The position numbers and the translations under genes are program-made. Below are positions 53,725 to 61,827 of a stretch of DNA of 64,000 nucleotides, in pieces (within the stretch, counting starts at the first letter, position 1; every line of letters begins with the position of its first letter). The notes beneath the pieces were generated by a model. That model searched no databases, had not been told where the DNA came from, and was given only the letters and a program-made list of their open reading frames with translations. The stretch lies in the NCBI RefSeq assembly GCF_964222135.1, contig NZ_CAXQBR010000089.1:34022-98021 (forward strand), written 5' to 3'. The DNA is from Euzebya sp. (lineage in GTDB: Bacteria; Actinomycetota; Nitriliruptoria; Euzebyales; Euzebyaceae).

Positions 53725-54266
53725 GGTGCGGCCCTCGCGCTCGTGGGCAGTGGGATCGGCGCGACGGATCGCCACCCGCCGAAGAGGGACAGCTGGTCGC
53801 CGATCGACTCGTCCCCCTCCACCACCCCGGTCCCGCGGATGTGGCGGACCGTCACCCCGCGCTCGGCCATCACGCGTCCCACCAGCAGCCGTCGGTGGCA
53901 CCCGGCCGGGTCCTCCTCGGCGCAGAGCAGGACGGTGACCCCGTCGGCGGCCAGCGCGGTGACCCGGTCGATGCCGGCGAGGAACCGGTCGGTGGTGCTG
54001 AGCGCGTCGTAGCGGACGTGACCCGCGGCGTCGTAGAGCTCCGGCTCGGGCGGCCGGCCGCCGAGCTCGCGGCCGAGGAACACGTAGTCGATCCCGGCCT
54101 CTCGCAGCGCCGGCTCCATCGCCTTCCGCGAGTGCTGGGGGTGGATCCGCGAGTACGGCGCGGAGCGGACGTCGACCACCACCTCCGCATCGACCGTGCC
54201 CAGCAGCGCGCGCAGCCGCTCACCCGAGTGCGCGCTGTGCCCGATGGTCCAGATGGTCCCGCCCAT
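53721..54266 (-). CDS. DUF488 family protein (first of pair)
   Basis: The protein has 181 residues from ATG 54266, with an alternative GTG one codon earlier. It has the full DUF488 layout: IWTIGHSAHSGERLRALL, VVVDVRSAPYSRIHPQHS, GIDYVFLGRELGGRP and VLLCAEEDPAGCHRRLLVGR. It is the first gene of a tightly overlapping operon: DUF488, DUF488, dual-OB, PIN. The close coupling suggests one functional unit, possibly an RNA- or DNA-directed defence. Confidence 0.85.
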   Translation of the reverse strand: MGGTIWTIGHSAHSGERLRALLGTVDAEVVVDVRSAPYSRIHPQHSRKAMEPALREAGIDYVFLGRELGGRPPEPELYDAAGHVRYDALSTTDRFLAGIDRVTALAADGVTVLLCAEEDPAGCHRRLLVGRVMAERGVTVRHIRGTGVVEGDESIGDQLSLFGGWRSVAPIPLPTSARAAP

Positions 54267-54336
54267 CACCGGCGACCATACTCCGCGCCGCACCCGGGTG
54301 TGGCCGGTCGCCGGTCACGTCGTGCCGCCCCCCTCC

Positions 54337-54465
54337 AACTCTCAGTGCAGTCCCTCGACGTCGCGGGCCGTTCGAGGTGCACCGAGAGTTCCGGGAAGGC
54401 CAGGCTCGGGCGCGTTCCGTCGTCCCCGAGCGACCGGACTGACCACGGTCAGTGCACCGAGAGTT
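54337..54465. repeat. Palindromic repeat cluster (GTGCACCGAGAGTT)
   Basis: GTGCACCGAGAGTT occurs at 54377-54390 and again at 54452-54465 (75-bp period). An inverted copy, AACTCTCAGTGCA, lies at 54337-54349. The first two form a hairpin with one mismatch and an inner CTCGA/TCGAG stem. It lies between the end of the Uma2 remnant and the start of the DUF488 operon and could act as terminator or protein site. Its layout (paired palindromic units, period in the low 70s) recalls the unrelated repeat at 11468-11590. Confidence 0.65.
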
Positions 54466-54483
54466 GAGGAGGGGCCGATCAGC

Positions 54484-55041
54484 TCAGCGGGCGCGGAGGA
54501 GTTCGCCGAGCGGGACGGTGATGCCGAGCACCTCCACGTCGTCCGCCGGTCCACGATCCTGCACGGTCGCGTACCCCTCGGGCCCCGGTCCGGTGTGCAC
54601 GACCGCTCGACGCGCCGGCAGGTCGAGCACGACGTAGAGCTCGACGCCCGCCGCCGCGTACAGCGGGGCCTTGTGGACCAGGTCGAGGCGCTGGCTGGTC
54701 ACCGCGACCTCGATGACGACGTGGGCCGTGCGGGGATGACCCGCGGGGGTCGAGGGGTCGGCGACCGCGACGTCGGGTTCGGCAGGGAGGTGTCGTCCAC
54801 CGCGAGCGGCAGCTGGACCGCCAGCTCGTACCCGTCGGCGATGAGGGGCGCCAGGATGGCGGTCAAGCGGGCGAGGACCCATCGGTGGGCGCTGCCCTGG
54901 GGGCTCATCTCGACGAGCTCGCCGGACAGCAGCTCGATGGCCTCGCCCTCGAACAGGCCCTGGTCGACCATCGCCTCGAACTCCGACCTGCGCAGGCCCC
55001 CGCACGCGCACGCCGTCATCCGGGCGGATCAGGTCGGCCAT
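54484..55041 (-). pseudogene. Uma2-family endonuclease, frameshifted
   Basis: The N-terminal part (RRSEFEAMVDQGLFEGEAIE, LLSGELVEMSPQGSAHRWV, LAVDDTSLP) is in one frame. From AEPDVAVADP onward the sequence continues in another frame with HVVIEVAVTSQRLDLVHKA and YAAAGVELYVVLDL to 54484. Uma2/DUF820 proteins are PD-(D/E)XK-fold nucleases. One missing base in CTGCCGAACCC near 54780 explains the break. An intact relative lies at 57479-58042. Confidence 0.75.
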
Positions 55042-55053
55042 GGTGTGCTCACC

Positions 55054-55488
55054 CTATGCCGCCTCCGCGACGTCCAAGCCGATCACCGCGTCGGAGGTGG
55101 CCAGGTGCATCGGCCGGAGATTCATCCCCTCGGCCCGCGCGGCGGCCCGCAGGACGTCGCGGTACCGCAGGTCGCTGGCGGTGACCGATGGCGGGTCGTG
55201 GCGGGAGAGCAGGAAGCCCACCGACCACCGGCCGTCAGCTCCGCCGAGCGCCTCGGCGAGGGCGTGCACGAACGTGCGCAGCACCGCCTCGGGCGGGGCC
55301 GCCGGCAGGTCCTCGAGCCTGGGCAGCGTGGGCACGACGAGGTCGAGCGGGTCGAGGATGGTGACCCAGAGGCAGCGGGTGGCGAACCCCAGCTCGCCCA
55401 TGAGCCGACGCCAGTGCAGGTGCAGGTCGTCCGCCGTGCGGATCGGCGGGGTCTCGTACGGGGACAGCAGCGATGGGATGTGATCCAT
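55054..55488 (-). CDS. Protein of unknown function
   Basis: The protein has 144 residues from ATG 55488 (MDHIPSLLSPYETPPIRTAD). It has a conserved-looking alpha/beta layout with DLHLHWRRLMGELGF and RWSVGFLLSRHDPPSVTASD. I recall similar hypothetical proteins in actinobacteria but no function. The AT-rich upstream sequence has TTGATA and TTGACA hexamers, so it has its own promoter. Confidence 0.6.
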   Translation of the reverse strand: MDHIPSLLSPYETPPIRTADDLHLHWRRLMGELGFATRCLWVTILDPLDLVVPTLPRLEDLPAAPPEAVLRTFVHALAEALGGADGRWSVGFLLSRHDPPSVTASDLRYRDVLRAAARAEGMNLRPMHLATSDAVIGLDVAEAA

Positions 55489-55558
55489 GGCCGAAGTCAA
55501 CACCAGTTTGCAAGTGTCAAGACGAGTTATCAACAACCGACCGCGGGTGTTCGATGTC

Positions 55559-55948
55559 TCAGACGGGGTGGAGCACCAGTCCGGGCACCTGCGTGAAGTG
55601 ACGCCGGTTGCGGGTGGCCAGCGCCACCCCTCGCTCCAGGCAGAGGCCCGCGATCAGCGTGTCAGCGACGCCGATCGGCGTTCCCGCGGCTCGCAGCGTC
55701 CTGGCCAGACGGCCGGCCTCCTGGGCGGTCTGACGCGAGAACGCCAGCGTCCGTGGTCGGCAGAAGCGCGCGACCGCCTCCTGCTCCGCATCCATCCGCG
55801 CACCCGACCACAGCTCGTAGGCGGTGATGGCCGACACCAGGCAACGGCCCTCGCGCACCAGGTCCTCCACGACGGCCATGCCATCTCCACGTCCGCGGAG
55901 GAAGTCGATGACGACATCGGTGTCGACGACTACGCCGTCGATCGCCAT
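55559..55948 (-). CDS. VapC-like PIN toxin
   Basis: The protein has 129 residues. PIN acidic residues are in VVVDTDVVIDFLRG, in SAITAYELWSGA and in IGVADTLIAGLC. It probably acts as a ribonuclease on tRNA or rRNA. Its start overlaps the end of the RHH antitoxin gene by 19 bases, the normal VapBC order. Confidence 0.9.
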   Translation of the reverse strand: MAIDGVVVDTDVVIDFLRGRGDGMAVVEDLVREGRCLVSAITAYELWSGARMDAEQEAVARFCRPRTLAFSRQTAQEAGRLARTLRAAGTPIGVADTLIAGLCLERGVALATRNRRHFTQVPGLVLHPV

Positions 55949-56172
55949 CCGCTGCGCACCCTGGTCATCTCCTCGAGCATCTGGGCTGCCGACGTCTCGC
56001 TGACCGACCCCCGCAGCGCCAACGTCGCATCGATCTCCTCCGCGTCGAGCGAGCTCAGGTACAGGTCCAGCGCCGTCTGGACGATGGTGGAGAGGCCGCG
56101 GTCACCGCGCCGGCGCGCCAGGGCGCTGATCGCGGCATGGGTGTCGTCGTCCAGCTCGACAGTCGTGCGCAT
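55930..56172 (-). CDS. VapB-like ribbon-helix-helix antitoxin
   Basis: The protein has 80 residues from ATG 56172 (MRTTVELDDDTHAAISALAR). The ribbon-helix-helix covers the first 50 residues and the acidic C-terminal tail (SETSAAQMLEEMTRV) should bind the toxin. A palindrome (56177-56194) lies directly before the start, as expected of an autoregulated TA operon. Confidence 0.85.
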   Translation of the reverse strand: MRTTVELDDDTHAAISALARRRGDRGLSTIVQTALDLYLSSLDAEEIDATLALRGSVSETSAAQMLEEMTRVRSGWRSTA

Positions 56173-56176
56173 GCAT

Positions 56177-56194
56177 CTGCATCCTAACATGCAG
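56177..56194. promoter_or_regulatory. Probable VapB operator
   Basis: CTGCAT-CCTAAC-ATGCAG is a perfect palindrome that overlaps TAGGAT, a possible -10 on the minus strand, and ends five bases before the antitoxin start. Confidence 0.6.
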
Positions 56195-56257
56195 GGGGGT
56201 CACGGAGATCCTGACGAGCGTGTCCATCCTCGAGCTCCGTCATGACCGGCATGATGG

Positions 56258-57466
56258 GTGACGGCCCGTCGTCCCCAGCTCCACCGCCCACCGATGCCCA
56301 CCCGCCGATCAGCCGCCGTCGCCTACGAGCGACGGATCGAACAGCGCCTCGCCGCCATCTCCGATCGGATCCGGTCCGGTGACCCCACGGGGACGGTGAC
56401 CGACACGACGCGGGTGCTGACCGACCTCAACACGGCGGTGCAGCGCTACGACTCCTCCAACGGCTTCCTCAACCGGCTCTTCGACTCGGCGAGGGCGGTG
56501 CACGGCCGGGCCGTCGCGGCAGACCCGCCTCGCCCCAAGCGGCTGGCCGAGGTCCTGTGGCGCCTCGCGCAGATGGATCCCCTCGACGGGTTCGTGCAGG
56601 CCTACCCCGACTACGCCGAGCACCTTGGGGAGGAGGGACGAGCCCACTACCGCGCCCTCGCCCGTGCGGCTTTCGATGCCCTGCCGCCACCGGCGGGCCG
56701 CTGGGACCACACTCCGGGCGCCTTCGCCCCGACCGCCGTGCTGCAGGCGATCGCCCAGCACGACCGCGACGTCGAGCTGCTCGAGCACGCCTCCTGCCGC
56801 GACCTGGTCCACCCCTACGGCTACGCGCGGCTCATCCAGCGCTGCCAGGCCATGGGCAGACCCGACCGTGCGGTGCGGTGGGTACGCCAGGGACTTGACG
56901 CCTTCGCCGTCGGGGCCGATCCTCGACTGTCGGTCGCCGCGGCCGAGGCGCTGCGTGAGGCCGGGGAGGTGGACGAGGCCCTCGACATCGCCCGCACCCA
57001 CCTGCGGGCCGCCCCGACGCCGGCCGGCTGGCGGGCGTTCGCCGCCGCCGCAGAGGCGGCCGGACTGCCTGCCCCCCTGCGCGACGCCGTGCTCGACGAG
57101 CTGGTCGCCGACGCCCCGGTCGACCAGGTGGTGGCGATCCTGCTCGACATCGGCGAGGTCGAGCGTGCCTGGGACGTCGCCGAGCAGCGCGGCGCGGACA
57201 GGCGGTCCTGGAGCTGGCTGGCCGAGGCGATCGCGCCGTTCGATCCGGCTCGTGCCGCACAGGTCCACCACCGGGAGCTGGAGGAGACGCTGCGCATGAC
57301 CAGCAAGGCGGCGTACAACCGGGTCGTCGGCCTGCTCCTCCACCTCCGCGACCTGCACGAGGCCGCCGACGACCTGGACGGCTACCACCGCCTGGTCGAG
57401 CGTGTCCGCACCGACCACCACCGCCGCATCGCCATGCTGCGCCGGATGGACGACGCGGGCCTGTAG
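56258..57466 (+). CDS. Helical-repeat protein, DUF6880-like
   Basis: The protein has 402 residues from GTG 56258; ATG 56294 (MPTRRSAAVAYERRIEQRLA) is an alternative. It is almost entirely helical, with TPR-like pairs (AAEALREAGEVDEALDIART). The C-terminus YHRLVERVRTDHHRRIAML resembles the tail of SWIM zinc-finger proteins and of DUF6880, but no SWIM cysteines are present. It could be a scaffold protein. No operon partner is visible. Confidence 0.6.
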   Translation: MTARRPQLHRPPMPTRRSAAVAYERRIEQRLAAISDRIRSGDPTGTVTDTTRVLTDLNTAVQRYDSSNGFLNRLFDSARAVHGRAVAADPPRPKRLAEVLWRLAQMDPLDGFVQAYPDYAEHLGEEGRAHYRALARAAFDALPPPAGRWDHTPGAFAPTAVLQAIAQHDRDVELLEHASCRDLVHPYGYARLIQRCQAMGRPDRAVRWVRQGLDAFAVGADPRLSVAAAEALREAGEVDEALDIARTHLRAAPTPAGWRAFAAAAEAAGLPAPLRDAVLDELVADAPVDQVVAILLDIGEVERAWDVAEQRGADRRSWSWLAEAIAPFDPARAAQVHHRELEETLRMTSKAAYNRVVGLLLHLRDLHEAADDLDGYHRLVERVRTDHHRRIAMLRRMDDAGL

Positions 57467-57478
57467 GCGCCCAGGCGA

Positions 57479-58042
57479 TCAGGTCGCGAACAGTGCCGGC
57501 ACCTCCAGGCTGAGCTGGCGCACCGCGGTGGCCTGCAGCGTGCCGTCCCGCACCACCTCGACGCGCCCCCACCCGTTGGCAGACGGGGCGCGGTGGACGT
57601 GGATGCAGGAGGACGTGACGTCGACCACCCAGTACTCGGGGTACCCAGCGGCGGCGTAGCGGCGCGCCTTGACACCGAGATCGAACGCCAGGCTGCTGGC
57701 CGACACCTCGATCACCAGGGCCGCCTGTTCGGGGTAGCCCGACTGCCCGCGCGTGAGCACCGAGAAGTCCGGCTCGGGCAGGGAGATGTCATCGACCGCG
57801 AGGGGCGTCTGCACGCCCACGTCGTAGTCGTCCCCGAGCGCGGACACCAACAGCTTGGTGAGGCGGACGATCATCCACACGTGTGGTGGTCCCTGCGGGC
57901 TCATCTCGACCAGCACGCCTCCCACGAGCTCGACGTGCGTGCCGTCGAACATCCCACGTTCGACCATGGCCTGGAACTCCACCCGCTGGAGGGGGCGGAA
58001 GACCTCAGCGGGGAGGTCGCGCAGCACCGACGCGTCGCTCAT
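57479..58042 (-). CDS. Uma2-family endonuclease (intact)
   Basis: The protein has 187 residues from ATG 58042, nine bases after GGAGG; an ATG three codons earlier abuts the ribosome site and is less likely. Motifs are FQAMVERGMFDG, VELVGGVLVEMSPQG, DDISLPEPDF, LVIEVSASSLAFDLGVKARR and EYWVVDV, which give the E, D and ExK-like positions of the PD-(D/E)XK fold. These proteins occur in many copies in some bacteria and their role is unsettled. Confidence 0.85.
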   Translation of the reverse strand: MSDASVLRDLPAEVFRPLQRVEFQAMVERGMFDGTHVELVGGVLVEMSPQGPPHVWMIVRLTKLLVSALGDDYDVGVQTPLAVDDISLPEPDFSVLTRGQSGYPEQAALVIEVSASSLAFDLGVKARRYAAAGYPEYWVVDVTSSCIHVHRAPSANGWGRVEVVRDGTLQATAVRQLSLEVPALFAT

Positions 58043-58175
58043 CGTCGTCATCCTCCGATCGTGCCGGCTGGTGGCGGGCAGGCCTACGAGATCGATCGCT
58101 GCCTGTGGACAACGTACTCCGGCCGGGAGGCGCTCCCCTGGCAGCATCTGGGTGATCCGGCGATGATCGGCCGCG

Positions 58176-59045
58176 ATGGCTCGGCTCGATCAACGCCACC
58201 CGGCCGGGGCGCCCGGTCCGTGGTTCGTCGACGAGCGGTGCATCGACTGCGACGCCGCCCGGCACGTCGCCCCGGGCCTGATCGTCCGCAACCCCGACGA
58301 CGGCGTGTCGGTGTTCGCCCGCCAGCCGACCACCGAGGCGGAGGTCGCGATGGCGTGGCGAGCGGTGCTGGTCTGCCCGACCCGATCGGTGGGGCACGAG
58401 ACGTCGCGTCAGCCACCTGCAGATGTGTTCCCCCACGATCTGGGCGACGGCGTGCACCGGCTGGGTCACAACGCGCTGGAGTCCTTCGGCGCGCACAGCT
58501 ACCTGGTGGTCCGCGACGGTGCGAACCTCATGGTCGACGCGCCCCGCTGGACCCGTCAGCTGGTCGACCCGATCGCGGCGTTGGGGGGCGTCGACGTGGT
58601 GCTGCTGACCCACCGCGACGACGTGGCCGACGCCGACCGGTACGCCGCGCACTTCGGCGCCGAGGTCGTCATCCACGCCGCCGACCGGGGTGCGGCGCCG
58701 TACGCCGACCGGCTGCTGGAGGGCACCGATCCCGTCGAGGTGGCATCCGGGGTTACCGCGTTCCCGGTGCCCGGCCACACCCGCGGGAGCGTGCTGTACC
58801 ACGTCGACGGGCACCTGCTGTTCTCTGGCGACTCGCTGGCGTGGGACCCGCGACGCGAGCGGCTGATGGCGTTCCGCGACGCCTGCTGGTTCTCCTGGGA
58901 GGCGCAGGCGGAGTCGCTGGACCGCTTCGCCGCCTCGGGCCTGACCTTCGACCGCCTGTTCTGCGGACACGGGTGGAGCCACGACGCCGATCCCGCGACG
59001 TTCACCGCCAGCCTGGACGAGCTGGTGGGGCGCATGCGGCGCTGA
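58176..59045 (+). CDS. Metallo-beta-lactamase-fold hydrolase with ferredoxin-like N-terminus
   Basis: The protein has 289 residues. Residues 15-75 have CIDCDAARHVAPGL and a later VCPT, a ferredoxin-like segment with too few cysteines for a 4Fe-4S cluster. The rest is an MBL fold: LMVDAPRW, LLTHRDDVADADRY in place of HxHxDH, VPGHTRGSVLY, LFSGDSLAW and FCGHGWSHD. Because the first histidine motif is degenerate, metal binding may be partial. The substrate is unknown. Confidence 0.8.
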   Translation: MARLDQRHPAGAPGPWFVDERCIDCDAARHVAPGLIVRNPDDGVSVFARQPTTEAEVAMAWRAVLVCPTRSVGHETSRQPPADVFPHDLGDGVHRLGHNALESFGAHSYLVVRDGANLMVDAPRWTRQLVDPIAALGGVDVVLLTHRDDVADADRYAAHFGAEVVIHAADRGAAPYADRLLEGTDPVEVASGVTAFPVPGHTRGSVLYHVDGHLLFSGDSLAWDPRRERLMAFRDACWFSWEAQAESLDRFAASGLTFDRLFCGHGWSHDADPATFTASLDELVGRMRR

Positions 59046-59104
59046 ACCAGCCGACATCCCCGAGGACGCCGGCGAGGCCACTTCCCGACGCCGATGATCG
59101 GCAC

Positions 59105-59380
59105 ATGTCGCAACGAGGACGCCCCAAGGTGGGGCAGCGCATCGCCTTCCGGCTTCCGGACCCCCTGCTGGCCGCCCTCGATGCCCGGGCCGGCGCCGCA
59201 GGGATCAGCCGAGCCGAAGCGCTGCGCACGATCGTCGAGGACGCGCTGCGCGCCGGCGATGACGGGGTCGACCGGGCCCAGATCGACGCCCGCCTCGCCC
59301 TGTCCCCGGCCCGACGGGTCGAGACGATGGCGCGGGATGCCCGACGACTGGCGGCCATCCGCGGACGCGCCGCGTCGTGA
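59105..59380 (+). CDS. Ribbon-helix-helix antitoxin-like protein
   Basis: The protein has 91 residues. The N-terminal RHH (RIAFRLPDPLLAALDARAGA, AGISRAEALRTIVEDAL) binds DNA, and the basic/acidic tail is of antitoxin type. Its stop overlaps GTG 59377, which begins the remnant of a nucleotidyltransferase, so it is the orphaned partner of a broken toxin. Confidence 0.8.
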   Translation: MSQRGRPKVGQRIAFRLPDPLLAALDARAGAAGISRAEALRTIVEDALRAGDDGVDRAQIDARLALSPARRVETMARDARRLAAIRGRAAS

Positions 59381-59711
59381 CCGCCCCCGCGTACGACCCC
59401 CTACGCGCACCGGGATGCCTGCACCGGTCGTCCTCCCCATCGACGGTGCCTTCCACGCCGCCCAGCCGCACATGCTCGACCTGACCACCGACGCGGGTGA
59501 TCTCGACCTGACCTTCACCCCTGCCGGGTTCCCGGACGGGTTCGCCCAGCTCCGGGCGGGGGCCGTGGAGGTGTCCCTGGTGCCCGACGAGCTGACCGCT
59601 GTGGCGTCCCTGCGGGACATCATCGAATCCAAGCAGGCCGCCGACCGGGACAAGGACCGCGCCGCGTTGCCCTACCTGCGGGCACTCCTCGACCGGACGG
59701 GCGGCACCTGA
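59377..59711 (+). pseudogene. Nucleotidyltransferase-type toxin, internally deleted
   Basis: GTG 59377 gives VTAPAYDPLRA, a plausible toxin start coupled to the antitoxin. The sequence then jumps, in another frame, to MLDLTTDAGDLDLTFTPAGF, ASLRDIIESKQAADRDKDRA and the end at 59711, the C-terminal part of a nucleotidyltransferase-like family. The middle of about 80 residues, which should hold the GG...DxD catalytic motif, is absent. ATG 59415 could still start a 98-residue fragment. Confidence 0.7.
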
Positions 59712-59739
59712 GACCGGGAGCCTCTGTCAGACTGGCGGG

Positions 59740-60597
59740 ATGGACAGCGAGGAACCGGAGCTGCACCTGCTGCAGGTCGGTGGCCTGCCCGGTGCAGCCG
59801 AACACCGGGCGCGTGTCCAGCGCCTACGACGGGAGGCGCGCCGTCGCCATTCGGAGCATCTGGGCTCGGTGCTCGATGCCAACGGCGTGACGGCCCCCGT
59901 GGAGCCTGTCGTGAGCGTCGTCCTCGACGCGCTGTTCGACTGGCGGGATGTCGAACGTGGCGAGCGGTGCGCATGCTCGTGCCACCCCCGGCTGCCCGAT
60001 GACGACCTGCACGACTTCGGGTTCGCCTGCCCGTGCTCCAAGACGGCGGCCGACCGTGACGCCGACCACCAGCGACGGATGGCAGAGCTGGACGCCTTCT
60101 GGGCTTCCCCGCGGGGAGAGGAGCTCACCCGCAGACAGCAGGCGGAGGAGGAGCAGCTGGCCGCGTGGCTGGACCGCGACCCCGGCGTGACCGTGCACAG
60201 CCACGGCGGCATGGCACCGGAGCAGTGGACGGGCGAGGTCGACGGGCACTCCTTCTACTTCCGTGAACGGAGTGATCTGTGGCGCCTCGAGCTCGACCTG
60301 CGTCCCTCGGGGAGGTACGTGAAGACCTGGACGGGAGGTGACCTCGACGACCCCGCCAGCTTCCAACCGCGCGAGATCGAGCGAGGGGACGTCATCGCCG
60401 AGGGCACGACGACCGAGCGCGGCTATGGCACCACTGCGGTGGAGCGCGCGAGGTTCATCGTGGACACCATCCGCACCCACCTCCGACGTCGGGACTGTCA
60501 GGTCCACACCGTGCAGCTCAAAGAGCTGACCACGTTGCTCGGCGACCAGCTCGAATGGTGCCCGGCCTGCGGTGAGCGGTTGTCACCTCGACCCTGA
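59740..60597 (+). CDS. Cysteine-rich protein of unknown function
   Basis: The protein has 285 residues from ATG 59740. A cluster of cysteines (ERCACSCHPRL, FACPCSKTAAD) lies near residues 75-105, and a zinc-ribbon-like WCPACGERL closes the protein. Between them a strand-rich part (GHSFYFRERSDLWRLELDL) could be a binding domain. I do not recognise a family. Its end overlaps the end of a convergent remnant by 15 bases. Confidence 0.6.
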   Translation: MDSEEPELHLLQVGGLPGAAEHRARVQRLRREARRRHSEHLGSVLDANGVTAPVEPVVSVVLDALFDWRDVERGERCACSCHPRLPDDDLHDFGFACPCSKTAADRDADHQRRMAELDAFWASPRGEELTRRQQAEEEQLAAWLDRDPGVTVHSHGGMAPEQWTGEVDGHSFYFRERSDLWRLELDLRPSGRYVKTWTGGDLDDPASFQPREIERGDVIAEGTTTERGYGTTAVERARFIVDTIRTHLRRRDCQVHTVQLKELTTLLGDQLEWCPACGERLSPRP

Positions 60598-61165
60598 CCA
60601 GGCGTCGTCGTCAGCTTCGTCCCCCCAGCGGAAGCGCACCGCGTCGGGAGTGACGTCGGTGTCGACCCACCAGTCCTCGTCCAACCAGCGAGGTGCCGAT
60701 GGCCAGACGACCTCGCGCCGTGTCGGCCCGATCGGCGACCACGTGCGGGACAGGCACTCCTCCTCCATCGCCTCGTGATCGAACCGTGGGAACCTGCCGT
60801 CGATCAGGTTCGCCGCACGGACGGGGTGGACGAAGCGGTAGGCCTGCGTCGGGCGGACGGCCAGCAGCACCTCGGCCCAGCAGGAGGCGCAGGGCATCTG
60901 GGTCCACTCGACCGCGACACCCTCGCGACTGGCGATGAGCGTCCAGCGGTCCCCATGGGCTTGTCCTTGGACCTCGACCCTGCCCGAGGGCGTGGTCGTA
61001 GGTGAAGCCCTTCAGGACGCGGCCGTGCAATCGCGGGCTGTCGGTGCCGAGGAGGTGGCTGGCCAGGTAGGCGGCCCACTCGGCCACCGGTTGCTTGGTG
61101 CCGAACTCCTCGTAGACGCGGAGGGTGGTGCCGTCGTCCGAGGGTTGCCACGGCGACGGACCGAA
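60583..61165 (-). pseudogene. Hypothetical protein, frameshifted
   Basis: One frame encodes LFGPSPWQPSDDGTTLRVYE through RVLKGFTYDHALG. Near 60985 the sense passes to another frame: QGQAHGDRWTLIASREGVAV, MPCASCWAEVLLAVRPTQAY, to the stop at 60583. The upstream end lacks a good start codon. The protein is not recognised; its tryptophan-rich C-terminus (DEDWWVDTDVTPDAVRF) is characteristic. Confidence 0.6.
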
Positions 61166-61209
61166 CAGCGCCCCTCGCCGCCATCGCCGGCGACGGCCCG
61201 TCGGTGGTC

Positions 61210-61236
61210 TCTACAATCCGCTCAGTATCTACAATC
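61210..61236 (+). promoter_or_regulatory. Promoter and direct repeats of XRE/DUF6036 operon
   Basis: TCTACAATC occurs at 61210-61218 and 61228-61236, 18 bases apart. Each contains TACAAT, a good -10 hexamer. The second ends seven bases before ATG 61243, so the message is probably leaderless. The direct repeats may also be the antitoxin binding sites. Confidence 0.65.
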
Positions 61237-61242
61237 AGGTAT

Positions 61243-61827
61243 ATGGATTTGCCAAGCAGTGCATGCGTCCTCTTGAGGAGCGTTCGACGTGCAGCGGGCT
61301 TGTCACAGCAGCAGCTGGCGGAGCTCGCCGGCACCAGCCAATCGGCGATCGCCGCGTATGAAGCGGGCCAGCGGGAGCCCACGGTGCCGGTGCTCGACCG
61401 GATGGTCAGAGCGACCGGGCACGAGCTGATCCTCGAGGCACAGCCCGATCCCCGCATGTTCCGCCTCACCGATGTGGCGCGGGAGGTCGCTGCCACCAGC
61501 GACGAGCACCGACGGTTCCGGCTGGTGCTGGAGTTCCTGCGGGGAGCCGCGGACGACGACCACGCCCTCCCCCTGCTGGTCATGGCCGAGCCTGCACGGA
61601 CGGGAGACCAGCGGTACGACGCACTGCTCGCGGCGGTCGCGGAGGACCTCTGCCTGCGCGAGGGGCTGCGACCGCCAGCCTGGTCGCAGTCCGCGGATCG
61701 CGTGGTGGATGGCTTCTGGTGGGTCAGCGACCTGCCGTCGGCTCGCACCCGGGCGCTGGTCCACTCACCGGCGTCCTACCGCCGGCGGGGGATCATGATC
61801 GACCGGGCAGATCTGGAGGCGGCGTGA
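61243..61827 (+). CDS. XRE-family antitoxin-like regulator
   Basis: The protein has 194 residues from ATG 61243. The N-terminal helix-turn-helix (VRRAAGLSQQQLAELAGTSQ, SAIAAYEAGQREPTVPVLDR) spans about residues 10-60. The C-terminal half is helical and probably binds the toxin encoded next. The stop overlaps the toxin GTG by four bases. Autoregulation through the upstream direct repeats is inferred. Confidence 0.85.
   Translation: MDLPSSACVLLRSVRRAAGLSQQQLAELAGTSQSAIAAYEAGQREPTVPVLDRMVRATGHELILEAQPDPRMFRLTDVAREVAATSDEHRRFRLVLEFLRGAADDDHALPLLVMAEPARTGDQRYDALLAAVAEDLCLREGLRPPAWSQSADRVVDGFWWVSDLPSARTRALVHSPASYRRRGIMIDRADLEAA

Noticed and set aside
54337..54465. Phage attachment site or tRNA fragment
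   Set aside because: No integrase or tRNA sequence nearby; the repeats are palindromic and clustered.
55490..55560. Small RNA in the AT-richer gap
   Set aside because: The sequence is explained by promoter hexamers for the gene at 55054-55488; no terminator or structure supports an RNA gene.
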